Part shown: in pieces, positions 45,375 through 54,476 of the stretch
Layout of the letters: each line of letters opens with the position of its first letter
Numbering within the stretch: position 1 is the stretch's first letter
Origin: Paracoccus solventivorans
Lineage (GTDB): Bacteria; Pseudomonadota; Alphaproteobacteria; Rhodobacterales; Rhodobacteraceae
Direction of reading: 5' to 3'
DNA length: 64,000 nucleotides
NCBI RefSeq assembly: GCF_900142875.1
Contig: NZ_FRCK01000004.1
Coordinates: 124,001-188,000, forward strand
Notes under the pieces: generated by a model
Databases searched by the model: none
The model's input: only the letters and a program-made list of their open reading frames with translations
What the model was told of the DNA's origin: nothing
Translations under genes and position numbers: made by a program

Positions 45375-47898
45375 TGACGATCCGCCCCGGCACCACGATC
45401 AGCTTTTTCACCGCCTGCCCGGCCAAGTGGCGCTGGACGGATTCGTCGGCCAGCACAGCGGCCTCGACCGCGTCCTTGTCCATGCCGGCGGGCACGGTGA
45501 TTTCCCCGCGGCGCTTGCCGTTGATCTGGATCGGCAGGGTGATGCTGTCGACCACCAGCGCCGCCGGGTCGGCCTTGGGCCAGGGCGCATCGACCAGCAG
45601 CCCCTCGCCCCCGGCCAGCGCCCAGACATCCTCGGCCAGATGCGGCACCATCGGCCCCATCAGCTGCGCCATCAGCCGCAGCACCGCACGCTTCGGCTCG
45701 CCCGAGGCCGGGGATTTCGCCAGCGTGTTGGCAAGCTCGTAGATCTTGGCCACCGCCTTGTTGAAGGCGAATCCGTCGATCGCCCGCGTCACCTCGTCGA
45801 TGGCGCGGTGGGCGGCGCGGGTCAGGCCCGGGTCGTCGCGGTCCTCGGCGCCGGAATCCTCGGCTAGCCGATGGACGCGGGCCAGGAACTTGGCCGCCGC
45901 CTCGGCCCCCGAGGCGGTCCATTCCACGTCCCGTTCGGGCGGGCTGTCCGACAGCATGAACCAGCGCGCGGTGTCGGCGCCGAAATTGGCGACGATATCC
46001 ACCGGGTCCACGACGTTCTTTTTCGACTTGGACATCTTGGCCGAGGGGATGATCTGGACCGGAGTGCCGTCGGCCAGTTTCCCGTCGGTCACGTCCTCGG
46101 GCAGGTGATAGACCGGGCGGCCGCGGTCGTCGCGGGTCATGTAGATTTCATGCGTGACCATGCCTTGGGTGAACAGCGCGTCGAAGGGCTCGCGCGCGGT
46201 CTCGGGCAGGTGGCCGGTCCTGATCATCGCCCGCGCGAAGAAGCGCGAATACAGCAGGTGCAGGATCGCGTGCTCGATGCCGCCGATATACTGGTCGACG
46301 TTCATCCAGTAGGCCGCGTCCTCGGCCACGGTCGGCGTCGTCGCGTGGGGCGCGGTAAAGCGCGCGTAATACCAGGACGAATCGACGAATGTGTCCATGG
46401 TGTCGGTTTCCCGCCGCGCCGGCCCGCCGCATTTGGGGCAGGTCGCCCGCGCCCAGCTGGGATGCCGGTCCAGCGGGTTGCCCGGCCGGTCGAAGCTGAC
46501 ATCGCGCGGCAGCAGCACCGGCAGCTTGTCCTTGGCCTCGGGCACCACGCCGCAGTTGTCGCAATGCACCACCGGGATCGGGCAGCCCCAATAGCGCTGG
46601 CGCGAGATCCCCCAGTCGCGCAGGCGGAACTTGGTCACGCCCTCGCCCCAGCCGGCGGCTTCGGCATGGGCGATGGCGGCGTCCACCGCATCCTCGCCGG
46701 TCTGGTCGCGCTGGCCTGCAAAGCCGCGCACATAGGTGACCGGGTCGGTCTTGGCGGGCACGAACGGCTCGGCCGCGACCAGCGCGTCGGCCTCGGCCTC
46801 GGTCATGCCGGGGCGGCCGAAGGTGGCGCGGATCGGCAAGCCGTATTTCACCGCGAAATCATGGTCGCGCTGGTCATGGGCGGGGCTGCCGAACAGCGCG
46901 CCGGTGCCGTAATCCATCAGCACGAAATTGGCGACCCACACCGGCAATTCCCACGAGGGATCAAGCGGATGGCGCACCCGCACCCCGGTATCCAGCCCGC
47001 ACTTTTCCGCGGTCTCGATCGCCTCTTCGGTGGTGCCGCCCTTGTGGAACTCGGCCGCGAACTCGGCCAGCGCCGGGTTGGTTTCCGCCAACGCCCTGGC
47101 CAGCGGATGGTCGGGGCTGATCGCTACGAACGACGCCCCCAGCAGCGTGTCGGGCCGCGTGGTGTAGACCTCGATCTGCGGGAAATCCGGGCGCTCCACG
47201 GTGTCGAACCGGAACTGCAACCCGCGCGAACGCCCGATCCAGTTCGCCTGCATCAGCCGCACCTTGTCAGGCCAGCCGTCCAGCCCGTCGATCGCCTCCA
47301 GCAGCTCTTCGGCGTAATCCGAGATGCGGAAGAACCACTGCGTCAGCTCGCGCCGCTCGACCGGCGCGTTCGAGCGCCAGCCCTTGCCGTCGATCACCTG
47401 CTCGTTGGCCAGCACGGTCATGTCCACCGGGTCCCAGTTGACCACCGCGGCCTTGCGATAGATCAGCCCGGCGTCCAGCATGTCCAGGAACAGCGCCTGC
47501 TGTTGCGCCACGTAATCGTCGTCGCAGGTGGCGAACTCGCGGCTCCAGTCGATCGACAGCCCCAGCGGCTTCAGCTGCCCGCGCATGGTGGCGATATTGC
47601 CATAGGTCCAGTCGCGCGGATGCCCGCCCTGTTCCATCGCGGCGTTTTCCGCCGGCATCCCGAAGGCATCCCAGCCCATCGGATGCAGCACCGAAAACCC
47701 CTGCGCCCGCTTGTAGCGCGCCACCACGTCGCCCATGGTATAGTTGCGCACATGCCCCATGTGGATGCGCCCGGACGGATAGGGGAACATCTCGAGCACG
47801 TAATACTTGGGCCGCTGGTCGCGCACGGCGCGGAAACTGCCCGCCTTTTCCCACGCGTCTTGCCAGCGCTTTTCGCTAGAGGCGGGATCATAGGGCAT
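45361..47898 (-). CDS. leuS: Leucyl-tRNA synthetase
   Basis: An 845-aa class I aminoacyl-tRNA synthetase, normal length. The HIGH motif appears as HMGH (residues 47-50 region, in [17 protein letters not shown]), and KMSKS lies around residue 620. The editing domain, the zinc-type CDNCGVVPE...CPKCGG segment and the C-terminal [11 protein letters not shown] region are present. It is the first gene of leuS-lptE-holA-flavoprotein on the minus strand, 130 bp after the DUF3576 lipoprotein. Confidence 0.98.
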   Translation of the reverse strand: MPYDPASSEKRWQDAWEKAGSFRAVRDQRPKYYVLEMFPYPSGRIHMGHVRNYTMGDVVARYKRAQGFSVLHPMGWDAFGMPAENAAMEQGGHPRDWTYGNIATMRGQLKPLGLSIDWSREFATCDDDYVAQQQALFLDMLDAGLIYRKAAVVNWDPVDMTVLANEQVIDGKGWRSNAPVERRELTQWFFRISDYAEELLEAIDGLDGWPDKVRLMQANWIGRSRGLQFRFDTVERPDFPQIEVYTTRPDTLLGASFVAISPDHPLARALAETNPALAEFAAEFHKGGTTEEAIETAEKCGLDTGVRVRHPLDPSWELPVWVANFVLMDYGTGALFGSPAHDQRDHDFAVKYGLPIRATFGRPGMTEAEADALVAAEPFVPAKTDPVTYVRGFAGQRDQTGEDAVDAAIAHAEAAGWGEGVTKFRLRDWGISRQRYWGCPIPVVHCDNCGVVPEAKDKLPVLLPRDVSFDRPGNPLDRHPSWARATCPKCGGPARRETDTMDTFVDSSWYYARFTAPHATTPTVAEDAAYWMNVDQYIGGIEHAILHLLYSRFFARAMIRTGHLPETAREPFDALFTQGMVTHEIYMTRDDRGRPVYHLPEDVTDGKLADGTPVQIIPSAKMSKSKKNVVDPVDIVANFGADTARWFMLSDSPPERDVEWTASGAEAAAKFLARVHRLAEDSGAEDRDDPGLTRAAHRAIDEVTRAIDGFAFNKAVAKIYELANTLAKSPASGEPKRAVLRLMAQLMGPMVPHLAEDVWALAGGEGLLVDAPWPKADPAALVVDSITLPIQINGKRRGEITVPAGMDKDAVEAAVLADESVQRHLAGQAVKKLIVVPGRIVNVVV

Positions 47899-48028
47899 GG
47901 GACGAACTCCGGGGCAGGGGTGGCGGGAAATGCCCCGCGGGTTTAGCCGCCCGCCCCCCGCGCGTCCAGCGCCAGCTTGGCCCGCGCCTCAGGCGCCACC
48001 CTGCCCGCGTCCAGCGCCGGCCGAAACC

Positions 48029-48496
48029 CTACAGCCGGCCGTCGCGCACCCGCAGCTGCCGCGCCCGGGTCAGGATCGCGTCTTCCACCGCGCGCACCGT
48101 ATCGGGCGCCACCGCCGTTCCCCCCGGCCCCTGCAGCGACAGCCGCAGCGAGCGCGCGTCCAGCGCCGGGTCGGTCACCTGCACCGTGGCCCGATAGGCC
48201 CGCCCGCCACCGGGAGGCGTGCCATACCCCGTCACGATCACCCCGGTGAACGGGTCGATCGACTGCACCGGCAGGAAGTTCAGTACCTCGAGAGAGGCGT
48301 TCCACAGGTAGCGGTTCACCGCCACCGTGTCATTGGGACCGCGGCGGTTGCCGAACATGTCCCAGATGGTGGTGCTTTCATTGCGCATGTCGGGATCGAC
48401 GCGCTCGGTCCTGGGGCGCTGGTCGCCGCTGCACGCGGAGAGAGTCGCGCAAAGCGCCACTGCACCCGCCAGAGTCGCGGCTTTTGCGATGTTCAT
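48029..48496 (-). CDS. DUF3576 family lipoprotein
   Basis: A 155-aa envelope lipoprotein. A signal peptide ends in the lipobox LSAC with the acylated Cys at residue 20-22 region. The mature part contains TTIWDMFGNRRGPNDTVAVN and VLNFLPVQSIDPFTGVIVTG, typical of DUF3576 proteins found upstream of leuS in alphaproteobacteria. The ATG at 48496 is five bases after GAGGG; an ATG four codons earlier is less well placed. Function unknown; the conserved linkage to lptE suggests an envelope role. Confidence 0.88.
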   Translation of the reverse strand: MNIAKAATLAGAVALCATLSACSGDQRPRTERVDPDMRNESTTIWDMFGNRRGPNDTVAVNRYLWNASLEVLNFLPVQSIDPFTGVIVTGYGTPPGGGRAYRATVQVTDPALDARSLRLSLQGPGGTAVAPDTVRAVEDAILTRARQLRVRDGRL

Positions 48497-48798
48497 GCGG
48501 TCCCTCATCCTTGACCCCGGTCTTGCCCGGCCCCCCGGGCCGGACCCTTGCGCCTGCTTTAGCGCGGATCGAGGCATCCCGACAAGCGGCCAGTCGCAGC
48601 GCTCCCACGCCCCCCGATCACGGGTGCCGCATTGGTTCCATCAAAAAACTGTGGCCCCGCTGCATCACAACCGTGCCGAAAAGCTGCGGTCCGGGGCGCA
48701 AGCGTTGCATCATGGCGGGGGACGGGCGAATTAATGCCTCATACCCAAGGCGGTAAAGCCGGTTTGGGCATCAGAGAGAGACAAGAGGGAACTTGATC
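48497..48798. other. Intergenic region between DUF3576 gene and porin
   Basis: This 302-bp divergent gap carries the porin control region. The right part (48690-48770) is less GC-rich; TTGCAT (48704-48709) with AATTAA (48728-48733) 18 bp later is a weak -35/-10 candidate. GAGGG before the porin ATG is the ribosome-binding site. I saw no gene in it. Confidence 0.4.
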
Positions 48799-49851
48799 AT
48801 GCAAAAGGCTCTTCTCGCCACGACCGCCCTGGTGCTGTCCGCTGGCGTCGCCGCCGCCGACGTGACCATCTCGGGTTACGGCCGGACCGGTATCATCTAC
48901 TACGAAAATGACAGCGATCTCCGCGAAACCCAAGTCAGCTCGCGCATCCGGATGAACCTCGACGCGACGACCGAATCCGACGCTGGCGTCGAGTTCGGTG
49001 CCCGTCTGCGCCTGCAGCACGACCAGAACGGCAGCCGCCAGAGCGTGTACGATTTTGACGACGAGGAATACCGCCACGATGGCCGCGATGAAATTCGCAC
49101 TCAAGCCGGCAAGGTCTGGATCAGCGCGCAAGGCCTGACCGTCGAAATCGGTAACGTCGACACTGCGTTCGACAGTGCCGGTCTGCTCTATGCGACCGAC
49201 CTGGGTTCCTACGACCGTTCGGGCGCTTTCGCCCCGAGCGTCGACCTCAGCGCGATGGCCGGTGGCTTCTTCACCTACACCGACAGCTATGTCAGCCAGA
49301 ACCGTGTTGGCGTTGCCGCGAACTATAGCTTCGGCGACCTGACCGTGCGTGCGTCCTATGTCGATCCCGACCAGTCCGACATGGATACTGACGTGGTCTC
49401 CGATATTATCGGCAACGACGAGAAAGAACTGGGCATCTCGGCCGACTACAAGTGGGACGACCGTCTGGAACTGTCGGGTGCCTACACCAACAATGCCGGC
49501 GGGTGGGACGGTGTCGATCTGTTCTTCGTTGGCGCCCGCTATGCGGTTCTGGAAAACGCCCGCATCGGCCTGAACTACGTCAACGCTGATGACTTCAACG
49601 TTGGTGGTGTGGCTGACAACGCTTTCGGCCAGACTGTCGCGCTTTATGGCGACTACACCCTGGCTGATGGCCTGACCAACATCGAAGCCTATGTCGCCAA
49701 CAACGACGGTGACTGGGCGACCAAAGAAACCGACAACGCGTTCGGTATCGGCGTGAACTACGACCTCGGCGGCGCGCGTCTGGGCGCCTCGATCCATCGC
49801 GACTACCGCGAGCTGGTCAGCGCCGACATGGGTGTCCGCTTCAACTTCTGA
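48799..49851 (+). CDS. Rhodobacter-type general porin
   Basis: A 350-aa outer-membrane beta-barrel porin. A 20-residue signal ends AAA before DVTISGYGRTGIIYYEND; the C-terminus ends VRFNF with the terminal Phe needed for barrel assembly. Alternating amphipathic strands and acidic loops fit a 16-stranded trimeric diffusion porin. The codon use (more GTT, GCT, GGT and AAC than neighbours) marks a very highly expressed gene. A TTG two codons earlier is in frame, but the ATG at 48799 fits the signal. A textbook terminator follows. Confidence 0.95.
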   Translation: MQKALLATTALVLSAGVAAADVTISGYGRTGIIYYENDSDLRETQVSSRIRMNLDATTESDAGVEFGARLRLQHDQNGSRQSVYDFDDEEYRHDGRDEIRTQAGKVWISAQGLTVEIGNVDTAFDSAGLLYATDLGSYDRSGAFAPSVDLSAMAGGFFTYTDSYVSQNRVGVAANYSFGDLTVRASYVDPDQSDMDTDVVSDIIGNDEKELGISADYKWDDRLELSGAYTNNAGGWDGVDLFFVGARYAVLENARIGLNYVNADDFNVGGVADNAFGQTVALYGDYTLADGLTNIEAYVANNDGDWATKETDNAFGIGVNYDLGGARLGASIHRDYRELVSADMGVRFNF

Positions 49852-49875
49852 TCCCCGGATCGGTTGCAAGATCGG

Positions 49876-49905
49876 AAAGAGCGGGCCAGGCGCCCGCTCT
49901 TTTTC
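49876..49905 (+). terminator. Rho-independent terminator of the porin gene
   Basis: A perfect 11-bp stem AAAGAGCGGGC / GCCCGCTCTTT with loop CAGGC, followed by TTTC. It starts 24 bp after the porin stop and 59 bp before yggS, so yggS needs its own promoter. Confidence 0.93.
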
Positions 49906-49934
49906 TTTTCCACCTGCCGGGTTAGGGAAACACC

Positions 49935-50594
49935 ATGGGACTGACCGAAATCCGCCAGCAGATCGACCGCGCCTGTGCCGCCGCCGGGCGCGATCCGGCC
50001 GAGGTGACGCTGATCGCCGTCAGCAAGCTGCAGCCCGACGACCGGGTGACCGCCGCGCTTGACGCCGGCCAGCGCGTGTTCGGCGAAAACTACGTGCAAG
50101 AGGCGCAGCGCAAATGGCCCGCGCTGCGCGACCGCTGGGGCCAGGTTGAACTGCACCTGATCGGCCCGCTGCAGACCAACAAGGCCCGCTCCGCGGTGGA
50201 ACTGTTCGACGCGATCCACAGCCTGGACCGCCCCTCGCTCGCGCAGCGGTTGGCGCGGATCGTGCAGGACACCGGCCGCGCGCCGCGGCTGTTCGTGCAG
50301 GTCAACACCGGGGACGAGCCGCAAAAGGCCGGCATTGCCCCCGCGCAGGCCGACGGCTTCATCGCCGAATGCCGCGCGCTGGACCTGCCCGTCACCGGCT
50401 GCATGTGCATCCCCCCCGACGCCCAGGACCCCCGCCCGCATTTCCGCCTGCTGCGCGAGATCGCCACAAGGAACGGCCTGCCCGCCCTGTCCATGGGCAT
50501 GAGCGCCGATTTCGAGACCGCCATCGCCGAAGGCGCCACCCACATCCGCATCGGCAGCGCCATCTTCGGCGCGCGGCCTAAGGCGGGGACGTAA
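49935..50594 (+). CDS. yggS: YggS-family PLP-homeostasis protein
   Basis: A 219-aa single-domain TIM-barrel protein that binds pyridoxal 5'-phosphate without known catalytic activity and helps control cellular PLP and amino/keto-acid pools. Lys31 in LIAVSKLQP forms the Schiff base. FGENYVQEAQRKW, HLIGPLQTNKA, and the C-terminal LSMGMSADFETAIAEGATHIR with IGSAIFG are family motifs. It is the last gene before a 770-bp gene-free stretch. Confidence 0.95.
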   Translation: MGLTEIRQQIDRACAAAGRDPAEVTLIAVSKLQPDDRVTAALDAGQRVFGENYVQEAQRKWPALRDRWGQVELHLIGPLQTNKARSAVELFDAIHSLDRPSLAQRLARIVQDTGRAPRLFVQVNTGDEPQKAGIAPAQADGFIAECRALDLPVTGCMCIPPDAQDPRPHFRLLREIATRNGLPALSMGMSADFETAIAEGATHIRIGSAIFGARPKAGT

Positions 50595-50741
50595 CTGCTA
50601 CGGTGGGCTTGGGTGCTAGGGACGGCGCTTGCGATGTTGCGGGGAGATGGGCTGGTGACCGCGCCTTGCCTCGCTGCTCCGAGGCGAGGCTCCTGGACCG
50701 GCCAGAATGACCAGCTCCCGCGGCGAGGGGCTTGCGTCGCC

Positions 50742-50815
50742 CCTTGCCGTATCGGCCGCCATCTCGGCGTCGTAGCCGTCCCTCCGGGCCGGGACGCCAT
50801 GACCGACGCTTGGGG
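50742..50815. repeat. Degenerate direct repeat, copy 1
   Basis: Starts CCTTGCCGTATCGG and ends CGTAGCCGTCCCTCCGGGCC plus 25 further bases up to CTTGGGG. The last 45 bp (50771-50815) match copy 2 (50973-51017) at 39 of 45 positions. Confidence 0.6.
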
Positions 50816-50922
50816 CGTCGCAGGGATTCGGCCCCGCACCCGTAGGTGTTCCGCCGCCCAGTGGCACGGTTTACGGCCGCCAGGTGGAATATCCAGCTTC
50901 GCGGCTGCGGGCTTCTTTCAGT

Positions 50923-51017
50923 CCTTGCCGTATTGGTAGCGTCATCTTCGACGGTCGACCCGCGACGGAGCCGTAGCCGTTCCGCCGGGCCGGTACGCCA
51001 TAACCGGCACTTGGGGT
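50923..51017. repeat. Degenerate direct repeat, copy 2
   Basis: Starts CCTTGCCGTATTGG and ends at CTTGGGG, about 21 bp longer in the middle than copy 1. Read on the minus strand both copies would encode similar peptides around GVPARR-GY, so they could be remnants of a coding repeat. Confidence 0.6.
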
Positions 51018-51366
51018 AGGATTCAGCCCGGCAACTGCCCCCGCTTCACGGTCCCCAGGTGCGACCTCCGGCCTCTGACCGGAATAACCGGCCCTCGCGG
51101 CCTCAGGGGGATCGGTCCGCTACCCGTATCTGCTTCGCAGTCGCATGGGGAAGCTCCCGGGCCCGCGAGGTCCTGGACCCGGGCGGAATGGTGATCCTGC
51201 AGCGTGGCGAAGGATTTGGCGGGGCAATCGCTCCCGCACCCGCCGCCCAGCGCGCGACTCCTTGACCTGCGCGGAGTAACCGGCCCGGTGGTCACATAGC
51301 GGGCTCGCCCGGCACCGCGCTCGTCTCGTTGCCCAACGCGCGATTCCCGTCGCTGAAGCCCCGCCC

Positions 51367-52953
51367 TCAGCCGCCCGCTGCCGCTTTCCCCGGAAGATGC
51401 GCTGCGTCGCTGTCGCCCCGGGTCTGCGGGCTTGGCTCGGCTCCGGCCGCCGCCACCGCGCCAGAGATTGCCGCGGTGAAGCTGACCATGCGGCGGCCGC
51501 CGGAGAGGGGGCGGACCCGCCACCACAGCAGCCGCTGGTCCGGGCCGGCGATCGCGCCCTGCAGGGGGGCGTCGCCGCGGTCGGCCGCCAGGGCGCGGCG
51601 CAGGTTCTGGAAGCCGGGGCTGTCCGCGGCGGTGCTGCGCCACAGCTCGAGATAGCCGCGCAGGCTTTGGGCCGCCTCGGGTCCCCAGGTGTCGTCAAAG
51701 GCGCGGTTGGCGCCCAGTACCCGCCCCTCGCCGTCGAAGATCGCCACCGCCGCATCGATCCCGTCCAGGATCTCGGCCCCCAGCGACAGTTCGGCGCGAA
51801 AGCGGCGGGTCAGTGCGATCTCGCTGGAGATGTCCTCGAACAGAAAGGCGATGGCGCCGTCCGGGTGCGGGCGGCCGGTGACCCGATAGGTCTGGCCGCC
51901 CGGCAGGTTCCAGGTTTCCACATGCAGCCCCGAGGCCGCCCCCGCCTCGAGCGAGGCCATGGAGTTGCGCCAGCCGTTGTAATCCTTGGGCTCGGGGACC
52001 ATCCGCAGCTCTCGCAGCCCGTCCAGCAGCGCAAACAGCGTCGGTCGCGCCGCCAGGAAGCCGATGTTGAGCCGGGTGAGGTCGATCAGCGCCGGGTTGA
52101 ACAGCTGCAACCTGCGGTCGCGGTCAAAGATCGCCAGCCCGATCGGCAGGTCGGCAAAGGTCTTGGTCAGCGTCTGCACGAAGTCGCGCAGGCTGCGTTC
52201 GGCCCGCACCGCGTCGTCGGCGGGCACCGCGAACACCGCGCGCTGGTCCCCGGAGGGCTGCAGGTGGCAGTCGAACCAGCGCACCCGGTCGTCGCTGCGC
52301 AGCTCGGCGCGGGGCGTGCCCTCGGCGTCAGTGGGCAGGGTGATCAGCCGCGGCAGGGGCCAGCTGGTCCGGTCGGGGTGGCGGGCCTCGGCTTCCTGCA
52401 GATAGGCGGCGTTGGCCCAGGTCACGCGGCCGTCGCGATCCTCGCGCCAGATCAGCACCGGGGCGCGGTCGACCGATTCGCGCAGCACCGCGAGTTCATC
52501 CTCCATCGCGGCCAGCGCGTGCGCGTTCACCACGATTCCGGCCTGTTCCAGCGAGGGGTCGACCAGCTGCACCCGCAGGAGCCCGTGCCCCGCATCCTCG
52601 ATATCCAGCCGCAGCCCCGAGAGACCGGGCCCGGCGCGCAGGCTGGCCGCGCCCTCGACCGCGGCAAGCTCCAGCAGCGACTGCGGCGACTCGAAGCGCT
52701 GCGCCAGCCAGCTCCACAGCCGCGCCCAGTCGTCGTCGCCCGGCAGCGCCTCGAGCAGCGAGCGTGCGGGCGCGGTGGCGTCGACCAGCCGCCGGTCCCG
52801 GAACAGCAGCGCCACCGGCTCTGCCATCGGCAGGGCGGCCAGCGCCGAACCGGGGAGGGGGGCGCGGAGCAGGCGGTGCGCCAGCGCCAGTCCCAGCAGG
52901 ACCGAGACCACCCCCGCGAAGATCGCGGCCGCTACAGTGTAACCGTCCGTCAT
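51367..52953 (-). CDS. Membrane-anchored PAS-domain protein without kinase domain
   Basis: A 528-aa protein. One N-terminal membrane helix (about 7-29) is followed by three or so PAS-like modules, around 45-130, 165-260 and 275-375, with phrases such as IWREDRDGRVTWANAAYLQE and LAIFDRDRRLQLFNPALIDL; a further PAS-like part (about 395-500) has VAIFDGEGRVLGANRAFDDT. No histidine-kinase H-box, GGDEF, EAL or cyclase module is present. It would sense a small molecule or redox state and act through a partner. A CtrA-type box lies 50 bp upstream, and regB ends nearby on the same strand. Confidence 0.85.
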   Translation of the reverse strand: MTDGYTVAAAIFAGVVSVLLGLALAHRLLRAPLPGSALAALPMAEPVALLFRDRRLVDATAPARSLLEALPGDDDWARLWSWLAQRFESPQSLLELAAVEGAASLRAGPGLSGLRLDIEDAGHGLLRVQLVDPSLEQAGIVVNAHALAAMEDELAVLRESVDRAPVLIWREDRDGRVTWANAAYLQEAEARHPDRTSWPLPRLITLPTDAEGTPRAELRSDDRVRWFDCHLQPSGDQRAVFAVPADDAVRAERSLRDFVQTLTKTFADLPIGLAIFDRDRRLQLFNPALIDLTRLNIGFLAARPTLFALLDGLRELRMVPEPKDYNGWRNSMASLEAGAASGLHVETWNLPGGQTYRVTGRPHPDGAIAFLFEDISSEIALTRRFRAELSLGAEILDGIDAAVAIFDGEGRVLGANRAFDDTWGPEAAQSLRGYLELWRSTAADSPGFQNLRRALAADRGDAPLQGAIAGPDQRLLWWRVRPLSGGRRMVSFTAAISGAVAAAGAEPSPQTRGDSDAAHLPGKAAAGG

Positions 52954-53002
52954 CGCCCGCCTTTCCGCGTTGCGCCCGGAAAGAATGATAGCACCCTTCG
53001 CC

Positions 53003-53017
53003 TTAAGGAATGGTTAA
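53003..53017. promoter_or_regulatory. CtrA-type binding site upstream of PAS-protein gene
   Basis: TTAAGGAATGGTTAA is an exact TTAA-N7-TTAA full site, 49 bp before the PAS gene start on the minus strand and 13 bp after the regB stop. TTAA is rare in this GC-rich DNA, which makes chance less likely. CtrA is the usual reader of this motif in alphaproteobacteria. Confidence 0.55.
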
Positions 53018-53030
53018 TCGGCGCCGCCGG

Positions 53031-54404
53031 TCAACCGGAGATTGTCGGGTTCGGCCCCAGCGCCACCCGGTCGTCGGCCAGCAGCGCCGCCATCGGCCAG
53101 GTCACCAGCGCGGTGGCGCCGTCGCGGTTGACGAACTTCACCGTGCCGCCGCTGCGTTCCAGCAGGGTGCGGGCGATGAACAGCCCCAGCCCCATGCCTT
53201 CGTAGGAATCGCCTTGGGTGCCGGCCTTGCGGGTGGTCAGATAGGGCTCGCCCAGCCGGGCCAGCAGATGCGGCGGATAGCCCGGGCCGTCGTCGTGGAT
53301 GGCGATGCGGATGCGGCCGTCGCCGTGGCTGGCCTGCACCTCGACGGTCTCGGCGGCGAAATCGACGGCGTTCTGCACCAGGTTGCGCAGCGCGTGGATC
53401 AGCCCGGCCTCGCGCCGCACGATCAGCGCGCCGGTCTCGCCCAGGTTCATGCGGATATGCGCGCCGCGCTGCTGGTGGGGGGCGGCGGCTTCGGCCAGCA
53501 GGTCCGACAGCGGCGCCGAGTGCAGCAGCAGGTCGTCCTTGCCGGCCTTGCCCATGCTGCGCATGATGTCGCGGCAGCGGTCGGCGGACCGGCGCAGCTC
53601 GGCCAGGTCGTCGGCCACGTCCGGGCGGTCGCCCAGATCCTCGGCCAGCTCGGCGGCGATCAGCTTGATGGTGGCCAGCGGCGTGCCCATTTCATGGGCG
53701 GCGGCGGCGACGACCCCGCCCAGGTGCTGAAGGCGCTGTTCGCGTTCCAGCCCCATCTGGGTGGCCGCCAGCGCCGCCGAGGTCGCCATCAGGTCGGCCG
53801 ACACCCGATAGACGAAGGCCGCGAAAAAGGCTCCGCCGATGAACAGTTCGAGCACCCGCCCGACATACAGCGCCAGCTCTGGGCGCAGCGGCGTGTCGGG
53901 CAGAAAGCTCAGCGGCACCGAGACGGTGGTCATCAGCACCAGCATCACCCCGGTGGACCCCGCCAGCATCAGGATATGGCGCAGCGGCAGCACGCTGGCG
54001 CCGATGGTCAGCGGCGCCAGCACGAACAGCGCGAACGGGTTCATGATGCCGCCGGTCAGGGTCAGCACCATCCCGGTCTGCACCGTGTCGAACGCCAGCT
54101 GCGCCAGCGCCCGGTCGGTATCCGCGCGCCGCGCCCGCTGCGCCAGCCGCAGGTTCAGCACCACCGCGATGCCCATCACCGCCATCACCGGGATCAGCGG
54201 GAACCGCGCCCCCAGCGCCCAGGCCCCCGCCACCACCGACGCCTGCCCCGCCAGCGCGATCCAGCGCGAGGCGATCAGCGTGCGCGGCCGGATCGGCCCC
54301 CGCCAGGCCATCCGGGGCAGGGCCACCGGCCGGGCCGCCCGCTGCGCGGGGTCCGGCGTTGGTGTGGCGCTGCCGTCACGGCGCGGGGAAGTCTGTGGCA
54401 TCAT
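53031..54404 (-). CDS. regB: Redox-sensing histidine kinase RegB/PrrB
   Basis: A 457-aa membrane sensor kinase. About six membrane helices lie in residues 40-200 and include the ubiquinone-site heptapeptide GGIMNPF (118-124). The H-box AAAAHEMGTPLATIKLIAAEL carries His237, and the redox-active Cys277 lies 40 residues later (RCRDIM), the same spacing as in characterised RegB. N, G1 and G2 boxes (LVQNAVDF, DDGPGYP, GMGLGLFIA) complete the ATPase. RegB phosphorylates RegA when oxygen falls. The N-terminus starts with two adjacent ATGs. It is divergent from senC over 72 bp. Confidence 0.97.
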   Translation of the reverse strand: MMPQTSPRRDGSATPTPDPAQRAARPVALPRMAWRGPIRPRTLIASRWIALAGQASVVAGAWALGARFPLIPVMAVMGIAVVLNLRLAQRARRADTDRALAQLAFDTVQTGMVLTLTGGIMNPFALFVLAPLTIGASVLPLRHILMLAGSTGVMLVLMTTVSVPLSFLPDTPLRPELALYVGRVLELFIGGAFFAAFVYRVSADLMATSAALAATQMGLEREQRLQHLGGVVAAAAHEMGTPLATIKLIAAELAEDLGDRPDVADDLAELRRSADRCRDIMRSMGKAGKDDLLLHSAPLSDLLAEAAAPHQQRGAHIRMNLGETGALIVRREAGLIHALRNLVQNAVDFAAETVEVQASHGDGRIRIAIHDDGPGYPPHLLARLGEPYLTTRKAGTQGDSYEGMGLGLFIARTLLERSGGTVKFVNRDGATALVTWPMAALLADDRVALGPNPTISG

Positions 54405-54476
54405 TACGGTCTCGCCTAATCTGCTGAAAATTGATACCCGGCCCCAGCGGGTCACGGCAATGCTGAGGAACGGAAA

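Larger units (their letters stand above)
50595..51366. other. 772-bp gene-free stretch with degenerate internal repeats
   Basis: No reading frame here shows a recognisable domain or a good ribosome-binding site. The stretch is rich in short palindromes (GCCTCG-CGAGGC near 50675, CGACGC-GCGTCG at 50803-50819) and holds two degenerate copies of a unit at 50742-50815 and 50923-51017. A second repeated piece, GCGAGG(C)TCCTGGACC, occurs near 50685 and 51160. It could be decayed coding DNA or a repeat cluster. Confidence 0.55.

Noticed and set aside
47943..48305. A minus-strand frame running past the DUF3576 stop toward leuS.
   Set aside because: It is a different frame of the DUF3576 gene; its tail has no recognisable homology and no start signal.
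50613..50939. A 108-codon plus-strand frame in the gap after yggS.
   Set aside because: No ribosome-binding site or domain, composition is repetitive, and it crosses degenerate repeat units.
54405..54476. RegA-binding sites between regB and senC.
   Set aside because: Autoregulation is known in relatives, but I could not find a convincing match to the loose RegA consensus, so no site is listed.
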